Both the position numbers and the translations under genes were made by a program. Of a stretch of DNA of 64,000 nucleotides, positions 16,479 to 25,579 are shown in pieces. The notes beneath the pieces are model-generated. The model searched no databases and was not told where the DNA came from. It was given only the letters and a program-made list of their open reading frames with translations. The DNA comes from Bermanella sp040371755 (GTDB taxonomy: Bacteria > Pseudomonadota > Gammaproteobacteria > Pseudomonadales > Oceanobacteraceae), in the NCBI RefSeq assembly GCF_040371755.1, contig NZ_BAABWE010000007.1, positions 144,198 through 208,197 on the forward strand, in the 5' to 3' direction. The number at the start of each line of letters is the position of its first letter. Within the stretch, counting starts at the first letter, position 1.

Positions 16479-16529
16479 ATACACCAAGGGTGAATGGGGC
16501 ATATCTAATTAGTTTTTAACTGTATAATG

Positions 16530-16558
16530 AAAAAACGCAGCCATGGGCTGCGTTTTTC
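16530..16558. terminator. Bidirectional intrinsic terminator
   Basis: AAAAACGCAGCC (16531-16542), loop ATG, GGCTGCGTTTTT (16546-16557): a perfect 12-bp stem with A and T tracts on both sides, so it can work on either strand. It ends the fadH transcript on the minus strand and any transcript arriving through the solitary CRISPR repeat on the plus strand. Confidence 0.9.
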
Positions 16559-16617
16559 ATTTCACATCTCTTATCTCACATTCCACTTTTATTTCAAAAG
16601 CGAAACATCAGATAAAC

Positions 16618-18660
16618 CTACAAACTGGCGGCTAGTTCAGAGGCCAGTTTAATGGCACGTTTTGCATCTAATTCACCTGCAAATTCAGCACCACCCACTA
16701 GGTGTAGGCCGAAGTTGTTGGTTTGTGCTTTTAGCTCTGTGTACAGCTGGTTAACGCTGACTTGGCCTGTACACAGTACGATGTGGTCAACATCCAGTAC
16801 ACGCTGGTCTACTTCGCCTGTTTTGCTGGTGATGGTGACGTGAAGGCCTGCGTCGTCTATTTTGTCATAGCTTACGCCGCCAATCATTTCTACTTGTTTC
16901 ATTTGCACAATGGCACGGTGAACCCAGCCTGTGGTTTTGTTTAGGCCTTTACCTAATGAGCTGGCTTTACGTTGCAGTAGGTACACTTGGCGAGGAGAGG
17001 CTTCGATGTGCATTTTTTTCAAGCCGCCCGCTTCGGTGTTGTTCACGTCTACACCCCATTCTTCACACCAAGCTTGTTTGTTGAGCGTGGTGGATTCTCC
17101 TTCGTGGGTCAGGTATTCGCTTACGTCAAAGCCGATGCCGCCAGCGCCCATAACGGCCACTTTTTTGCCAAGGCTGAGTTCTTTACCGAGTAGTTCTTGA
17201 TATGACACCACTTTAGGGTGGTCGATGCCCGGTACGTCTGGAATACGTGGCTCTACACCACTTGAGATAATTACTTCATCAAAACCCGCAGCAGTTAATT
17301 CTTCCGCGCTGATCCATGTGTTCAGTTTTAAGTTGATGTTGTGTACTTCAATCATTTTTTTGAAGTAGCGGATAGTCTCGTGGAATTCTTCTTTGCCCGG
17401 AATGCGGCTGGCAAAGGTGAACTGGCCGCCAATGGCGTTACGGGCTTCAAATAAGGTGACGTCGTGGCCACGTTTTGCAGCAACCGTGGCACAGGCTAAA
17501 CCTGCAGGGCCAGCGCCCACAACGGCGACTTTTTTGGCTTGGCTTACCGGTGTGTATAGTAGTTCAGTTTCGTGACAGGCACGTGGGTTCACTAGGCAAC
17601 TTGCACGTTGGTGTTCAAAGGTGTGATCTAAACAGGCTTGGTTACAGGCGATACAGGTGTTGATTTCATCGGCTTTGTTGTTGGCTGCTTTGTTTACCCA
17701 ATCGCTGTCGGCTAATAATGGACGGGCCATGGATACCATGTCAGATTGGCCGTTGGCCAGTACGGCTTCGGCGGTTTCTGGCATGTTAATACGGTTTGAG
17801 GCAATCACTGGGATATTCACAGCGGCTTTAACAATGGCGGTGGATTCGGTAAAGGCGGCGCGTGGTACGGAGGTGACAATGGTCGGTACGCGGGCTTCGT
17901 GCCAGCCGATGCCGGTGTTTAATATGGTGACGCCGGCTGCTTCAAGTTCTTTCGCAAGGATCAGTACTTCTTCCATGCTTGAGCCGCCTTCAACTAAGTC
18001 CAACATGCTCAGGCGGAAAATGATAATAAAGTCGTTACCTACTTGTTCGCGTACTTTGCGCACAATTTCTAGGGGTAAACGCATGCGGTTTTCGTAAGAG
18101 CCGCCAAACTCGTCTTCACGTTGGTTGGTGCGCAGGTTTAAAAACTGAGTAATGAAGTAACCTTCAGAGCCCATGATTTCAACACCGTCGTAGTTGGCGT
18201 CTTGTGCTAATTTTGCGCAGCGTGCGTAGTCTTCAATGGTGGTGTACACCTCTTCTGTACTCAACGCGCGTGGCTTTAACGGGTTGATGGGTGCTTGCAA
18301 GGCAGAAGGGGCCACGTTGTGCTTGGTGTAGCCGTAACGGCCAGCGTGCAGAATTTGCAGACAAATTTTACCGTCAGCATCGTGTACCGCTTTGGTTACT
18401 TGCTGGTGCATTGGCACTTGGGCGGCATCATGTAATTTAGAGCTGTTAGGTGTTAGTTCACCATCGACATTGGGAGAAAAGCCACCTGTAACCATTAACG
18501 CTACGCCGCCACGGGCGCGTTCTGCAAAATATTCCGCCAATTTAGGGAAGTTCTCAGGTGCATCTTCTAGGCCTGTGTGCATAGAACCCATAATCACACG
18601 GTTTTTTAATGTGGTGAAACCTAGATCAAGCGGTGTTAATAGGTGTGGATACTGGCTCAT
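16618..18660 (-). CDS. fadH: FadH, NADPH-dependent 2,4-dienoyl-CoA reductase
   Basis: 680 aa from ATG 18660, with AGAGGA 7 bases upstream (an adjoining TTG is unlikely). The match to E. coli FadH (672 aa) is strong over the whole length. The N-terminal TIM barrel has LTPLDLGFTTLKNRVIMGSM, the conserved ILHAGRYGY segment and RLSMLDLVEGG. The iron-sulfur segment is CIACNQACLDHTFEHQRASC. The FAD domain begins VAVVGAGPAGLACA and a second Rossmann motif VAVMGAGGIGFDVSEYL binds NADPH. It reduces 2,4-dienoyl-CoA so that unsaturated fatty acids can finish beta-oxidation in the cytoplasm. Monocistronic, with its own terminator. Confidence 0.93.
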   Translation of the reverse strand: MSQYPHLLTPLDLGFTTLKNRVIMGSMHTGLEDAPENFPKLAEYFAERARGGVALMVTGGFSPNVDGELTPNSSKLHDAAQVPMHQQVTKAVHDADGKICLQILHAGRYGYTKHNVAPSALQAPINPLKPRALSTEEVYTTIEDYARCAKLAQDANYDGVEIMGSEGYFITQFLNLRTNQREDEFGGSYENRMRLPLEIVRKVREQVGNDFIIIFRLSMLDLVEGGSSMEEVLILAKELEAAGVTILNTGIGWHEARVPTIVTSVPRAAFTESTAIVKAAVNIPVIASNRINMPETAEAVLANGQSDMVSMARPLLADSDWVNKAANNKADEINTCIACNQACLDHTFEHQRASCLVNPRACHETELLYTPVSQAKKVAVVGAGPAGLACATVAAKRGHDVTLFEARNAIGGQFTFASRIPGKEEFHETIRYFKKMIEVHNINLKLNTWISAEELTAAGFDEVIISSGVEPRIPDVPGIDHPKVVSYQELLGKELSLGKKVAVMGAGGIGFDVSEYLTHEGESTTLNKQAWCEEWGVDVNNTEAGGLKKMHIEASPRQVYLLQRKASSLGKGLNKTTGWVHRAIVQMKQVEMIGGVSYDKIDDAGLHVTITSKTGEVDQRVLDVDHIVLCTGQVSVNQLYTELKAQTNNFGLHLVGGAEFAGELDAKRAIKLASELAASL

Positions 18661-18874
18661 CAAGTTGTCCTCTGTTTATTATGAGGTGGAATATAGGGGG
18701 CTTATTCCGCAAGGTAAATGACTCAACCTAGCAATTCAATGATCAAGTTGCACGCTGAATGTGAACTGTGACCATTTTTTATGCAACTAAGCCCTAAAAG
18801 CCACAAGTGATGTGAAGAACGGGTCTTTTACGTTGGACGCAATAAGCCATTACTATGGTGCTTGGAGGTGGCCC

Positions 18875-19654
18875 ATGCAAATATCCCAAAGCCCGTCTTT
18901 TCAAAGTTTAGATCAAGCCACAAGCACACAAAGCACACAGCAGCAGCGCTTAGGCTCTGGGCAGCGTATTAATAGTGCTAAAGATGATGCCGCAGGTCTG
19001 TCCATCAGTAACCGCATGGATACCCAAAGTCGCTCTATGACGGCGGCCGTTCGCAACACTATGGATGGGGTTTCTCGTATTCAGGTAGAAGATGGCGCGC
19101 TGGGCAGCATTAGCGAAGACTTTCAGCGGATTCGTGAGCTAGGCGTACAGCAGCAAAATGGCACTTTGAACGAAAGCGATAAGCGCGCCATTCAAAGCGA
19201 AATCGACCAGCGGCTGGATTCAATCAATAGCCAGTTTGAACAAACTCAATTTAATGGCCGTAACGTATTTGAACAAGAGGATCAAAGTTTTCAGGTAGAC
19301 GCCAACGCGGGAGATCAAATTACTCTAAAAGGCACAGGGGTGGCCGATACCTTGAATCAATTTGGGGTAGAAGCGGGCAGCGAGATAGATTTAGATGCCA
19401 TTGACCAAGCCCTAGAAAGCGTCAATGACCGTCGCGTGGAGCTAGGGGCGGTATCCAATCGGTTATCGGCTTCGGCGGACTTTGTGGCCCTTAAAAACCA
19501 AAACAATCAAGAGGCCAGCAGCCGCATTCGCGATACGGACTACGCACAGGCGGCCTCAGAAAAAAGTAAAGCGGATATTCAACGGCAAGTGTCTATTAGT
19601 GTCACAGCCCAAGGCAATGCTAATCGGCAGGATGTATTAAAGTTGTTGGGTTGA
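18875..19654 (+). CDS. Short flagellin-like protein, orphan
   Basis: 259 aa from ATG 18875, 5 bases after GGAGGTG; upstream in-frame codons add non-flagellin sequence. The N-terminus holds the flagellin D0/D1 core (QQQRLGSGQRINSAKDDAAG, LSISNRM, GALGSISEDFQRIRELGVQQ, DSINSQFEQTQFNGRNVF). The C-terminal core is also present (LGAVSNRLSASADFVALKNQ, IRDTDYAQAASEKSKADIQR, ending ANRQDVLKLLG). The variable D2/D3 region is reduced to about 50 residues, so the filament surface would be almost bare. No other flagellar gene is in the window. It may be a minor or alternative flagellin; the export chaperone and filament genes must be elsewhere. Confidence 0.85.
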   Translation: MQISQSPSFQSLDQATSTQSTQQQRLGSGQRINSAKDDAAGLSISNRMDTQSRSMTAAVRNTMDGVSRIQVEDGALGSISEDFQRIRELGVQQQNGTLNESDKRAIQSEIDQRLDSINSQFEQTQFNGRNVFEQEDQSFQVDANAGDQITLKGTGVADTLNQFGVEAGSEIDLDAIDQALESVNDRRVELGAVSNRLSASADFVALKNQNNQEASSRIRDTDYAQAASEKSKADIQRQVSISVTAQGNANRQDVLKLLG

Positions 19655-19657
19655 TGT

Positions 19658-19674
19658 GGGGTTAGTAGAACCCC
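19658..19674 (+). terminator. Hairpin after the flagellin gene
   Basis: GGGGTT (19658-19663), loop AGTAG, AACCCC (19669-19674), starting 3 bases after the stop codon. There is no T tract, so it may protect the mRNA 3' end or act as a weak terminator rather than a classical intrinsic one. Confidence 0.4.
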
Positions 19675-19826
19675 TAAGGTGTTAGCTAAACCCCTGCTTG
19701 CTGAAACAGTAGGGTGTTCGGCCGTTGAGATTAATCGTTCCAAGTGAGGCGAGTTTTCAATGCTCAAAAAGCGGTGTACTGTTATGACGCAATTACATTT
19801 GTAATATAAAAATAACAGGCAGTTTG

Positions 19827-21971
19827 ATGACCGATTCTCAACCAACACAAACCCATTATCGTACCTGCAATCTTTGTGAAGCCATGTGCGGTGTGAAGAT
19901 TGAACACCAAGGCACCACCATTTTGTCTATTAAAGGGGACGAGAACGATCTCTTTAGCCAAGGACACATTTGCCCCAAAGCTGTAGCCCTTCAAGATTTA
20001 TACGAAGATCCAGACCGCATCAAAACCCCAATGGAGCGCACCGCTGATGGTTGGAAAGAAATCAGCTGGGAAGCCGCTCTTGATAAAGCCGCTGCGGGTA
20101 TCAAAAAGGTTCAAAACCAATATGGCAATAACGCGCTGGGTTTGTATTTAGGTAATCCTAATGTGCATAACCTAGGTGGCTCGTTAATGATTCGCCATAT
20201 TATTAAAGCGTTAAATACACGCACGCGCTTTAGTGCGACTTCGGTGGATCAGTTACCCCACCATATGATTGCTATGCATTTGTTTGGTCATCAGCATCGC
20301 ATCCCTGTTCCGGATATTAATCGTACCCAACATATGGTGATTATGGGGGCCAACCCGTTGGCCTCTAACGGCAGCATCATGACGGTGGCTAATGTTCGTC
20401 AAAAAATTAAAGACATTAAAAAACGCGGCGGCAAAGTGGTGGTGATTGATCCACGCAAATCAGAAACCGCTGACCTTGCCAGCGAGCATCACTTTATTAA
20501 ACCATCCAGTGACGTGGTGTTGTTACTGGCGATGGTGAATTACATATTTAGCCACAACTTGGTAAAACCATCTGCTGCGCTTGCTTTGGCTAAAGGTTAT
20601 GAAGCCATTGCTGATTACGTAAAAGAGTATTCATTAGAATTAGCCTCAAGCCAAACCGGTATTGCACAAAGGGACATTGAAACGTTAATTGTTGAATTCT
20701 GCCAAGCGGAAAACGCCGTATTTTATGGGCGCATGGGTGTGAGCGTGCAAGAGTTTGGTTTATTAAGCCAATACTTAATTATGCTGATTAACCTATTAAC
20801 GGGTTCGTTGGATGAAGAAGGGGGCATGATGTTCCCAACCCCTGCGGTGGAGTTAGTGGCAAGTGGTGGCCCGGGGTATTTTAATAAACGTCAAACCCGT
20901 GTTAGAGGCTTACCTGATTACAATGGGGAATTTCCATCGGTGACCATGTCGGAAGAAATCCTCACCCAAGGGGAAGGCCAAATGAAAGCCATGGTTACCA
21001 TTGCGGGTAATCCTGTACTGAGTACCCCTAATGGGCAAAAATTAGACGAAGCATTGGATTCGTTAGATTTTATGGTGTGCATTGATTATTACTTAAATGA
21101 AACCACGCGCCACGCTAATATCATTTTACCTCCTGTGTCGCCCATTGAGCGTGACCACTACGACACCACGTTTCATACCTTGGCGGTACACAATACGGCT
21201 AAGTTTTCCCCTGCCATGTTTGAGCTACCTGAAAATGCCAAACATGATTGGCAAATTTATTTAGAACTGGCCAAACGCCTGCAAGGGGAAGTATCAGAAA
21301 AAGAACAAGCCATACAAACCATGGCCATGGAGCAAGGGCCTAATGTATTACTTGATGCCATGCTTAAAGCTGGCCCGTATGATTTAGATCTAGCAAAAGT
21401 GAAAGCCGCCACCCATGGTATTGATTTAGGGCCCCTTGAGTCTCGTTTGCCTGATGGTATTACTCATGATGATAAAACCATTCATTTGAATTTAGAGTTT
21501 TACTTTGCGGATTTAAATCGTTTGCAAGCAAGCCTAGCTGATCAAACCAAACAACAAACAAACAGCGATGCTTTGCTGATTGGTCGTCGTCATGTGCGCA
21601 GTAATAACTCTTGGATGCATAACTCCCAGCGTTTAGTAAAAGGCAAATCTCGTTGTACGTTATTGATTCATCCCGATCAGGCCGCGCAATTGAATATTGC
21701 GGATGGACAGTCGGTAAAAGTGACATCACGGGTGGGCAGTGTGGTCATTGAAGCGCAGATCAGCGAAGAAATTATGCCCGGTGTTGTGAGCATTCCCCAC
21801 GGTTATGGCCATGGCCGCAAAGGCATCAAACAAGGCGTAGCCGAGGCTAATGCAGGGGTTAGTGTGAATGATCTAACCGATGAAAACATGATTGATGGGT
21901 TATCGGGCAATGCGGCGGTGAATGGCGTCCCTGTGAGCTTACTTCCTGTTGCGCAAAAGGCTGTCAGCTAA
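19827..21971 (+). CDS. Molybdopterin-dependent oxidoreductase with N-terminal 4Fe-4S motif
   Basis: 714 aa from the ATG at 19827. The cysteines C14, C17, C21 (CNLCEAMCG) and C49 (GHICPKA) form the 4Fe-4S site of the DMSO-reductase/formate-dehydrogenase superfamily. Other family parts are VVVIDPRKSETADLASEHHF, NLLTGSLDEEGG, the ANIILPPVSPIERDHYD region and a C-terminal dinucleotide-binding domain (SVKVTSRVGSVVIEA; IPHGYGHG). No signal peptide or twin-arginine motif is seen, so it is probably cytoplasmic. The substrate is unknown. A palindrome (ATTACATTTGTAAT, 19792-19805) lies just upstream. An SDR gene follows at 51 bases and is probably co-transcribed, hinting at a shared alcohol/aldehyde or acyl substrate. 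Confidence 0.85.
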   Translation: MTDSQPTQTHYRTCNLCEAMCGVKIEHQGTTILSIKGDENDLFSQGHICPKAVALQDLYEDPDRIKTPMERTADGWKEISWEAALDKAAAGIKKVQNQYGNNALGLYLGNPNVHNLGGSLMIRHIIKALNTRTRFSATSVDQLPHHMIAMHLFGHQHRIPVPDINRTQHMVIMGANPLASNGSIMTVANVRQKIKDIKKRGGKVVVIDPRKSETADLASEHHFIKPSSDVVLLLAMVNYIFSHNLVKPSAALALAKGYEAIADYVKEYSLELASSQTGIAQRDIETLIVEFCQAENAVFYGRMGVSVQEFGLLSQYLIMLINLLTGSLDEEGGMMFPTPAVELVASGGPGYFNKRQTRVRGLPDYNGEFPSVTMSEEILTQGEGQMKAMVTIAGNPVLSTPNGQKLDEALDSLDFMVCIDYYLNETTRHANIILPPVSPIERDHYDTTFHTLAVHNTAKFSPAMFELPENAKHDWQIYLELAKRLQGEVSEKEQAIQTMAMEQGPNVLLDAMLKAGPYDLDLAKVKAATHGIDLGPLESRLPDGITHDDKTIHLNLEFYFADLNRLQASLADQTKQQTNSDALLIGRRHVRSNNSWMHNSQRLVKGKSRCTLLIHPDQAAQLNIADGQSVKVTSRVGSVVIEAQISEEIMPGVVSIPHGYGHGRKGIKQGVAEANAGVSVNDLTDENMIDGLSGNAAVNGVPVSLLPVAQKAVS

Positions 21972-22022
21972 ACTAAGGTTTATACCTAACTAATTAGCTG
22001 GCGGATGAAGCGGGAGAGCAAA

Positions 22023-22799
22023 ATGGACTTAAATAAAAAAGTGGCCATTGTCACCGGTGGCGCATCGGGTTTAGGGTTTGCAACCTGCAAGGCATTGGTT
22101 AAACAAGGTTGCTTAGTATGTATTTTCGACTTTAACCAAGAAAATGGGCAGCAAGCGCTGCAACAGCTTGGCCCAGACAACGCTTTATTTATTCAGGTGG
22201 ATGTAACCGATGAAGCCTCTGTTGAGTCGGCCATCACCCAGTGCATTAATCAATATAAGGCATTACACATTATTGTGAACTGCGCGGGCATTGGCCCGCC
22301 AGCTAAAGTGTTGAACCGTGAAGGTGAGCCTTTAGCCCTTGAAAGCTTCAAGCAGATTATTAATGTGAATTTGTTCGGCACGTTTAATGTGCTGAGCAAA
22401 GGGGCGGCTCATATGGCCAAGGGCGATACCATGAATGACGATGGTGGCCGTGGGGTGATTATCAATGTGGCGTCTGTGGCGGCATTTGATGGGCAAATAG
22501 GGCAACCTGCCTATGCTGCCAGTAAAGCGGGCATTGTGGGCATGGGATTACCCATAGCCCGTGAATTTGCCCGTTATGGTATTCGTGTGAACACCATTGC
22601 ACCGGGTTTATTTCGCACGCCGCTAGCGGAAAGTTTAGGAGAGGAAGTCGTTGAAAGTTTAGGCGGTGCGGTTGAATACCCTAAGCGGTTAGGTGAGCCA
22701 AGCGAGTTTGCTAAATTAGTCGTACACATAGCCGAAAACGATTATCTAAACGGTGAAGTGATTCGTTTAGATGGTGCCATTCGTATGGCGGCTAAATAA
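22023..22799 (+). CDS. Short-chain dehydrogenase, HSD17B10-like (3-hydroxyacyl-CoA type)
   Basis: 258 aa from ATG 22023, just behind GGAGAG; an ATG at 22005 is less likely. Classical SDR: cofactor motif TGGASGLG near residues 12-19, NCAGIG, and YAASK as the catalytic Tyr-x-x-x-Lys. The stretch GIGPPAKVLNREGEPLALES and the NVASVAAFDGQIGQPAYAAS segment are characteristic of the type-2 3-hydroxyacyl-CoA dehydrogenase/17-beta-HSD10 group, which oxidises 3-hydroxyacyl-CoA or alcohols with NAD. It follows the molybdopterin enzyme and its 3' end overlaps by 8 bases the convergent EAL-domain gene. Confidence 0.85.
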   Translation: MDLNKKVAIVTGGASGLGFATCKALVKQGCLVCIFDFNQENGQQALQQLGPDNALFIQVDVTDEASVESAITQCINQYKALHIIVNCAGIGPPAKVLNREGEPLALESFKQIINVNLFGTFNVLSKGAAHMAKGDTMNDDGGRGVIINVASVAAFDGQIGQPAYAASKAGIVGMGLPIAREFARYGIRVNTIAPGLFRTPLAESLGEEVVESLGGAVEYPKRLGEPSEFAKLVVHIAENDYLNGEVIRLDGAIRMAAK

Positions 22800-25062
22800 C
22801 AGGTTGGTTTAAGTTTTCTAATAGACATTCAGGGCGGTTGGGTTTACTGAAATAGTAGCCTTGAATGTAATCACAATTCATTTCTTTTAAAATGGCCCAT
22901 TGCTCATGGGTTTCAACCCCTTCGGCGATGGTTTTTAAATTCAAGTGTTGGGCTAAATCAATAATGGCCGCCACAATGCTTTTATCGTCTTCATCGCTTG
23001 CTAAGTTTTTTACAAAGGCTTGATCAATTTTTAGAGAATCAATGGGAAACTGTTTTAAATAGCTTAATGATGAATAGCCTGTACCAAAGTCATCAATGGC
23101 TAATGCAAAACCCATGGCTTTGATTTTTTTCATAATCGCGATGCTTTGCTTGGCGTTTTCCATGATCAGGCTTTCGGTTATTTCCAGTTCAATGTGTTGA
23201 GGGTTGACGCCGGTTTCTTCAATGAGCGCTTTCAATTGCTCTAAAAAGTGGCGGTACTGGAATTGTCTCGCTGAGATATTAATCGCCACTTGGATGTTTT
23301 GGCCATTTTGGTTAAATGCTTTAGCTTGGCGAAAACCTTGCTCTAACACCCAATGACCAATTTGAATAATTAAACCGGTTTGCTCAGCTACGGGAATAAA
23401 CGTGGCGGGGCTAACCATGGTGCCGTCGTCTTTGAACCATCGTATTAGCGCCTCGGCCCCTGCTATTTTTCCGCTTTGCCCGTCTACCTTGGCTTGATAA
23501 AACATAGTGTATTGTTGGAGGTCTAGGGCTTCGCGCATGCCTCGTTCAATGGGTAACCAGCTTTGCTCTGCTTCGTGCAATTGTGCGCTGTAGGCTTCAA
23601 TTGTGTCGCCAATTAGGCGCGCATGAATCAATGCGGCATGGGCATTACTGATGAGTTCTTGGGTGGTATTGCCATCTTGAGGGTAATGGCAAAACCCCAT
23701 ACTAAAGTTAAGGTGGTAACTGTGTTGATTAACAAATAAGGCTTCGTCCATGGCCCCTTGTATGGCTTTAGCCACGTAATTTACTTCCCCTGTGTCATTG
23801 TGATAAACAATTATGCTAAAGGTGGAGCCCTCTAAGCGGAAAATTTTCACATGGCAGTTAAACTGCTCACGCATTTCTAATAAACGCACACCTAGGTGGC
23901 GAATAATCAAGTCACCAATATGATACCCCTGACTAGAGGTAATGAATTTAAAGCGATCGATACTCAGTAATAGTATTGAGCAATGAATTTGGTGCTCGAT
24001 TACATGGCTCAAGTCGGCCTCAAATTTGCGACGATTGGCCAAGCCTGTGTGAATATCATGGAACGCTTGGTACTCCAATTGGTGCTGCGCTTCTTTGCGT
24101 TCGGTGACGTCTTCAATATATAAGTGGCAGGTGTCTAAATCGCGTAAAAGAGACAAACTAAATAGTAAGTTATGTTGGCCTATGACTTCTTCAAAGTGAA
24201 CGAGGGTTTCATAATCTTTTTGCCATTTATGTAAGCGTGGTAAAAAGTCATTAGGTAGTAATAGAGTGAGGTTCTCTGAGTCTTTCTCTATGGTGGCTAA
24301 TAATTTATGACTGGCGGGATTGGCAAATAAAATATCTCCATGCCAGTTTAGGCTTATTACCGGATTTGGATTGCGCTCTGGAAACTTCGCTAATGCTTTA
24401 CGTTTAGCGGTTTTACGAATGTTTACTTGGGTTATATAGCCCATTAAAAGAGCAATTAAAATAATCACAAAAGTATATATAAATACAATTTCTACAATGT
24501 TTTGAATTTGCTTTTGTGTATTGCTGGCTTGTTCGGCGGCCTCTTGTTCAACTTTGTGGTTAAGTTCAACTAAGATGGTTTCTGCCTGTTTGCCTACCGC
24601 TGTCAGCTTGGCTAGGTCTTCTCTTGCTTTGTCCCAATTGGTTGAAGCGGATACTAAATTCACATCAATGTCATTTTGTAGTGTTTTTATTTCAGCATAT
24701 AAGGTGGGCAGGGTCATTACATGGCCAGCAAAACTGGTGTTTATCGTCATTAATTGTTGGCTTAAATTAGACTCAGTGCGTTTGATTTTTGGCCATAGGT
24801 TTTCTCTAATGGTGCTGGCGTAGTATTCATAGAGTAAACGTTCGTGCTCGGTAATACTGGCGCGTAATTGCTTGATTTGATCCAGCTTAGGCAGGGCAAC
24901 TGAGACTAAATTTTGGCTGCTGATACCCGCTTGTTTGCCGCTGGTTTGAATCACAACAGACATAGCGATGCCAATAGTTACGACTAAAGTGAAACTAATC
25001 CAGAGTCTTTTGGTTAAGCTCATGATGATAGGTTCGTTGCTAAGGGTATGTGGATTAAGCAT
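22792..25062 (-). CDS. Membrane PAS-GGDEF-EAL protein, probable c-di-GMP phosphodiesterase
   Basis: 756 aa from ATG 25062; an inner ATG at 25023 (MSLTKRLWISFTLVV) would also give a sensible membrane anchor, and neither has a strong ribosome binding site. Order: a transmembrane segment, a helical periplasmic domain of about 150 residues, a second membrane segment (IVFIYTFVIILIALLMG), a PAS-like domain (NPNPVISLNWHGDILFANPA), a GGDEF domain, and an EAL domain. The GGDEF signature is degenerate (RLEGSTFSII), so cyclase activity is unlikely. The EAL domain keeps EALIRW, INISARQF, ELEITES, DDFGTGYSSL, LKID and EGVET, so it should hydrolyse c-di-GMP. The signal sensed is unknown. Confidence 0.88.
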   Translation of the reverse strand: MLNPHTLSNEPIIMSLTKRLWISFTLVVTIGIAMSVVIQTSGKQAGISSQNLVSVALPKLDQIKQLRASITEHERLLYEYYASTIRENLWPKIKRTESNLSQQLMTINTSFAGHVMTLPTLYAEIKTLQNDIDVNLVSASTNWDKAREDLAKLTAVGKQAETILVELNHKVEQEAAEQASNTQKQIQNIVEIVFIYTFVIILIALLMGYITQVNIRKTAKRKALAKFPERNPNPVISLNWHGDILFANPASHKLLATIEKDSENLTLLLPNDFLPRLHKWQKDYETLVHFEEVIGQHNLLFSLSLLRDLDTCHLYIEDVTERKEAQHQLEYQAFHDIHTGLANRRKFEADLSHVIEHQIHCSILLLSIDRFKFITSSQGYHIGDLIIRHLGVRLLEMREQFNCHVKIFRLEGSTFSIIVYHNDTGEVNYVAKAIQGAMDEALFVNQHSYHLNFSMGFCHYPQDGNTTQELISNAHAALIHARLIGDTIEAYSAQLHEAEQSWLPIERGMREALDLQQYTMFYQAKVDGQSGKIAGAEALIRWFKDDGTMVSPATFIPVAEQTGLIIQIGHWVLEQGFRQAKAFNQNGQNIQVAINISARQFQYRHFLEQLKALIEETGVNPQHIELEITESLIMENAKQSIAIMKKIKAMGFALAIDDFGTGYSSLSYLKQFPIDSLKIDQAFVKNLASDEDDKSIVAAIIDLAQHLNLKTIAEGVETHEQWAILKEMNCDYIQGYYFSKPNRPECLLENLNQPVI

Positions 25063-25191
25063 AGCTGCTAACTTAGGTTAAATAAAATACAAGAACTCAA
25101 TCACAACCACAGATCTGTAAGATTCAAACAGGTTACTAATTGATCTACTATGTGCATGGATATTTAGTCACCCATTTATGAGGAAGGACCC

Positions 25192-25467
25192 ATGTTTAAA
25201 TCCGCATTGTTTATTTGTATGGCTGTTTTTTTAGTTGCTTGTGGTAAAGAAGAGACACTAGATAAAGTGCAATCCAGCATGCAAGCTGTTGAATCCGCTA
25301 CAGAAGATGCAGTAGAAAGCCTAAAACAAGGCACTGAGAACACCATAGATAGAGGCGAAGCATTCATAGACTCTGCAAAAGAGGCCATTGATGAAGCCAA
25401 AGCAGACTTAAATAAAACTGTACCAAAAGTGAAAGAAGCCATGGCTACAGGCACTATGGAAGGGTAA
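25192..25467 (+). CDS. Small helical lipoprotein
   Basis: 91 aa with a lipoprotein signal (MFKSALFICMAVFLVACGKE, lipobox LVAC) and GGAAGGAC directly upstream of the ATG. The mature part is a nearly uninterrupted amphipathic helix rich in Ala, Glu, Asp and Lys, with repeated xxxDxxxxA spacing (VESATEDAVESLKQGTEN, DSAKEAIDEAKADLNK). It resembles small entericidin/LEA-like envelope lipoproteins only in composition. No homologue is recognised. It is followed by the lipase gene after 112 bases, possibly with its own promoter. Confidence 0.7.
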   Translation: MFKSALFICMAVFLVACGKEETLDKVQSSMQAVESATEDAVESLKQGTENTIDRGEAFIDSAKEAIDEAKADLNKTVPKVKEAMATGTMEG

Positions 25468-25579
25468 ATAGTCAGTCAAACTTAGGCGTGAACTATTTAA
25501 CGCTCTTTAGACATTATCCTAAGACACATATGGACACTGCAACCTAACATAGTACTATTGCGCATTTTCAGGAAACTCC

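Noticed and set aside
16479..16510. Candidate spacer of the solitary repeat, examined for a partial match to the cas promoter region (3065-3201), as expected of a Cas-regulating RNA.
   Set aside because: No seed-length match of 8 bases was seen by eye on either strand; autoregulation of cas is therefore not claimed, only the possibility of another target.
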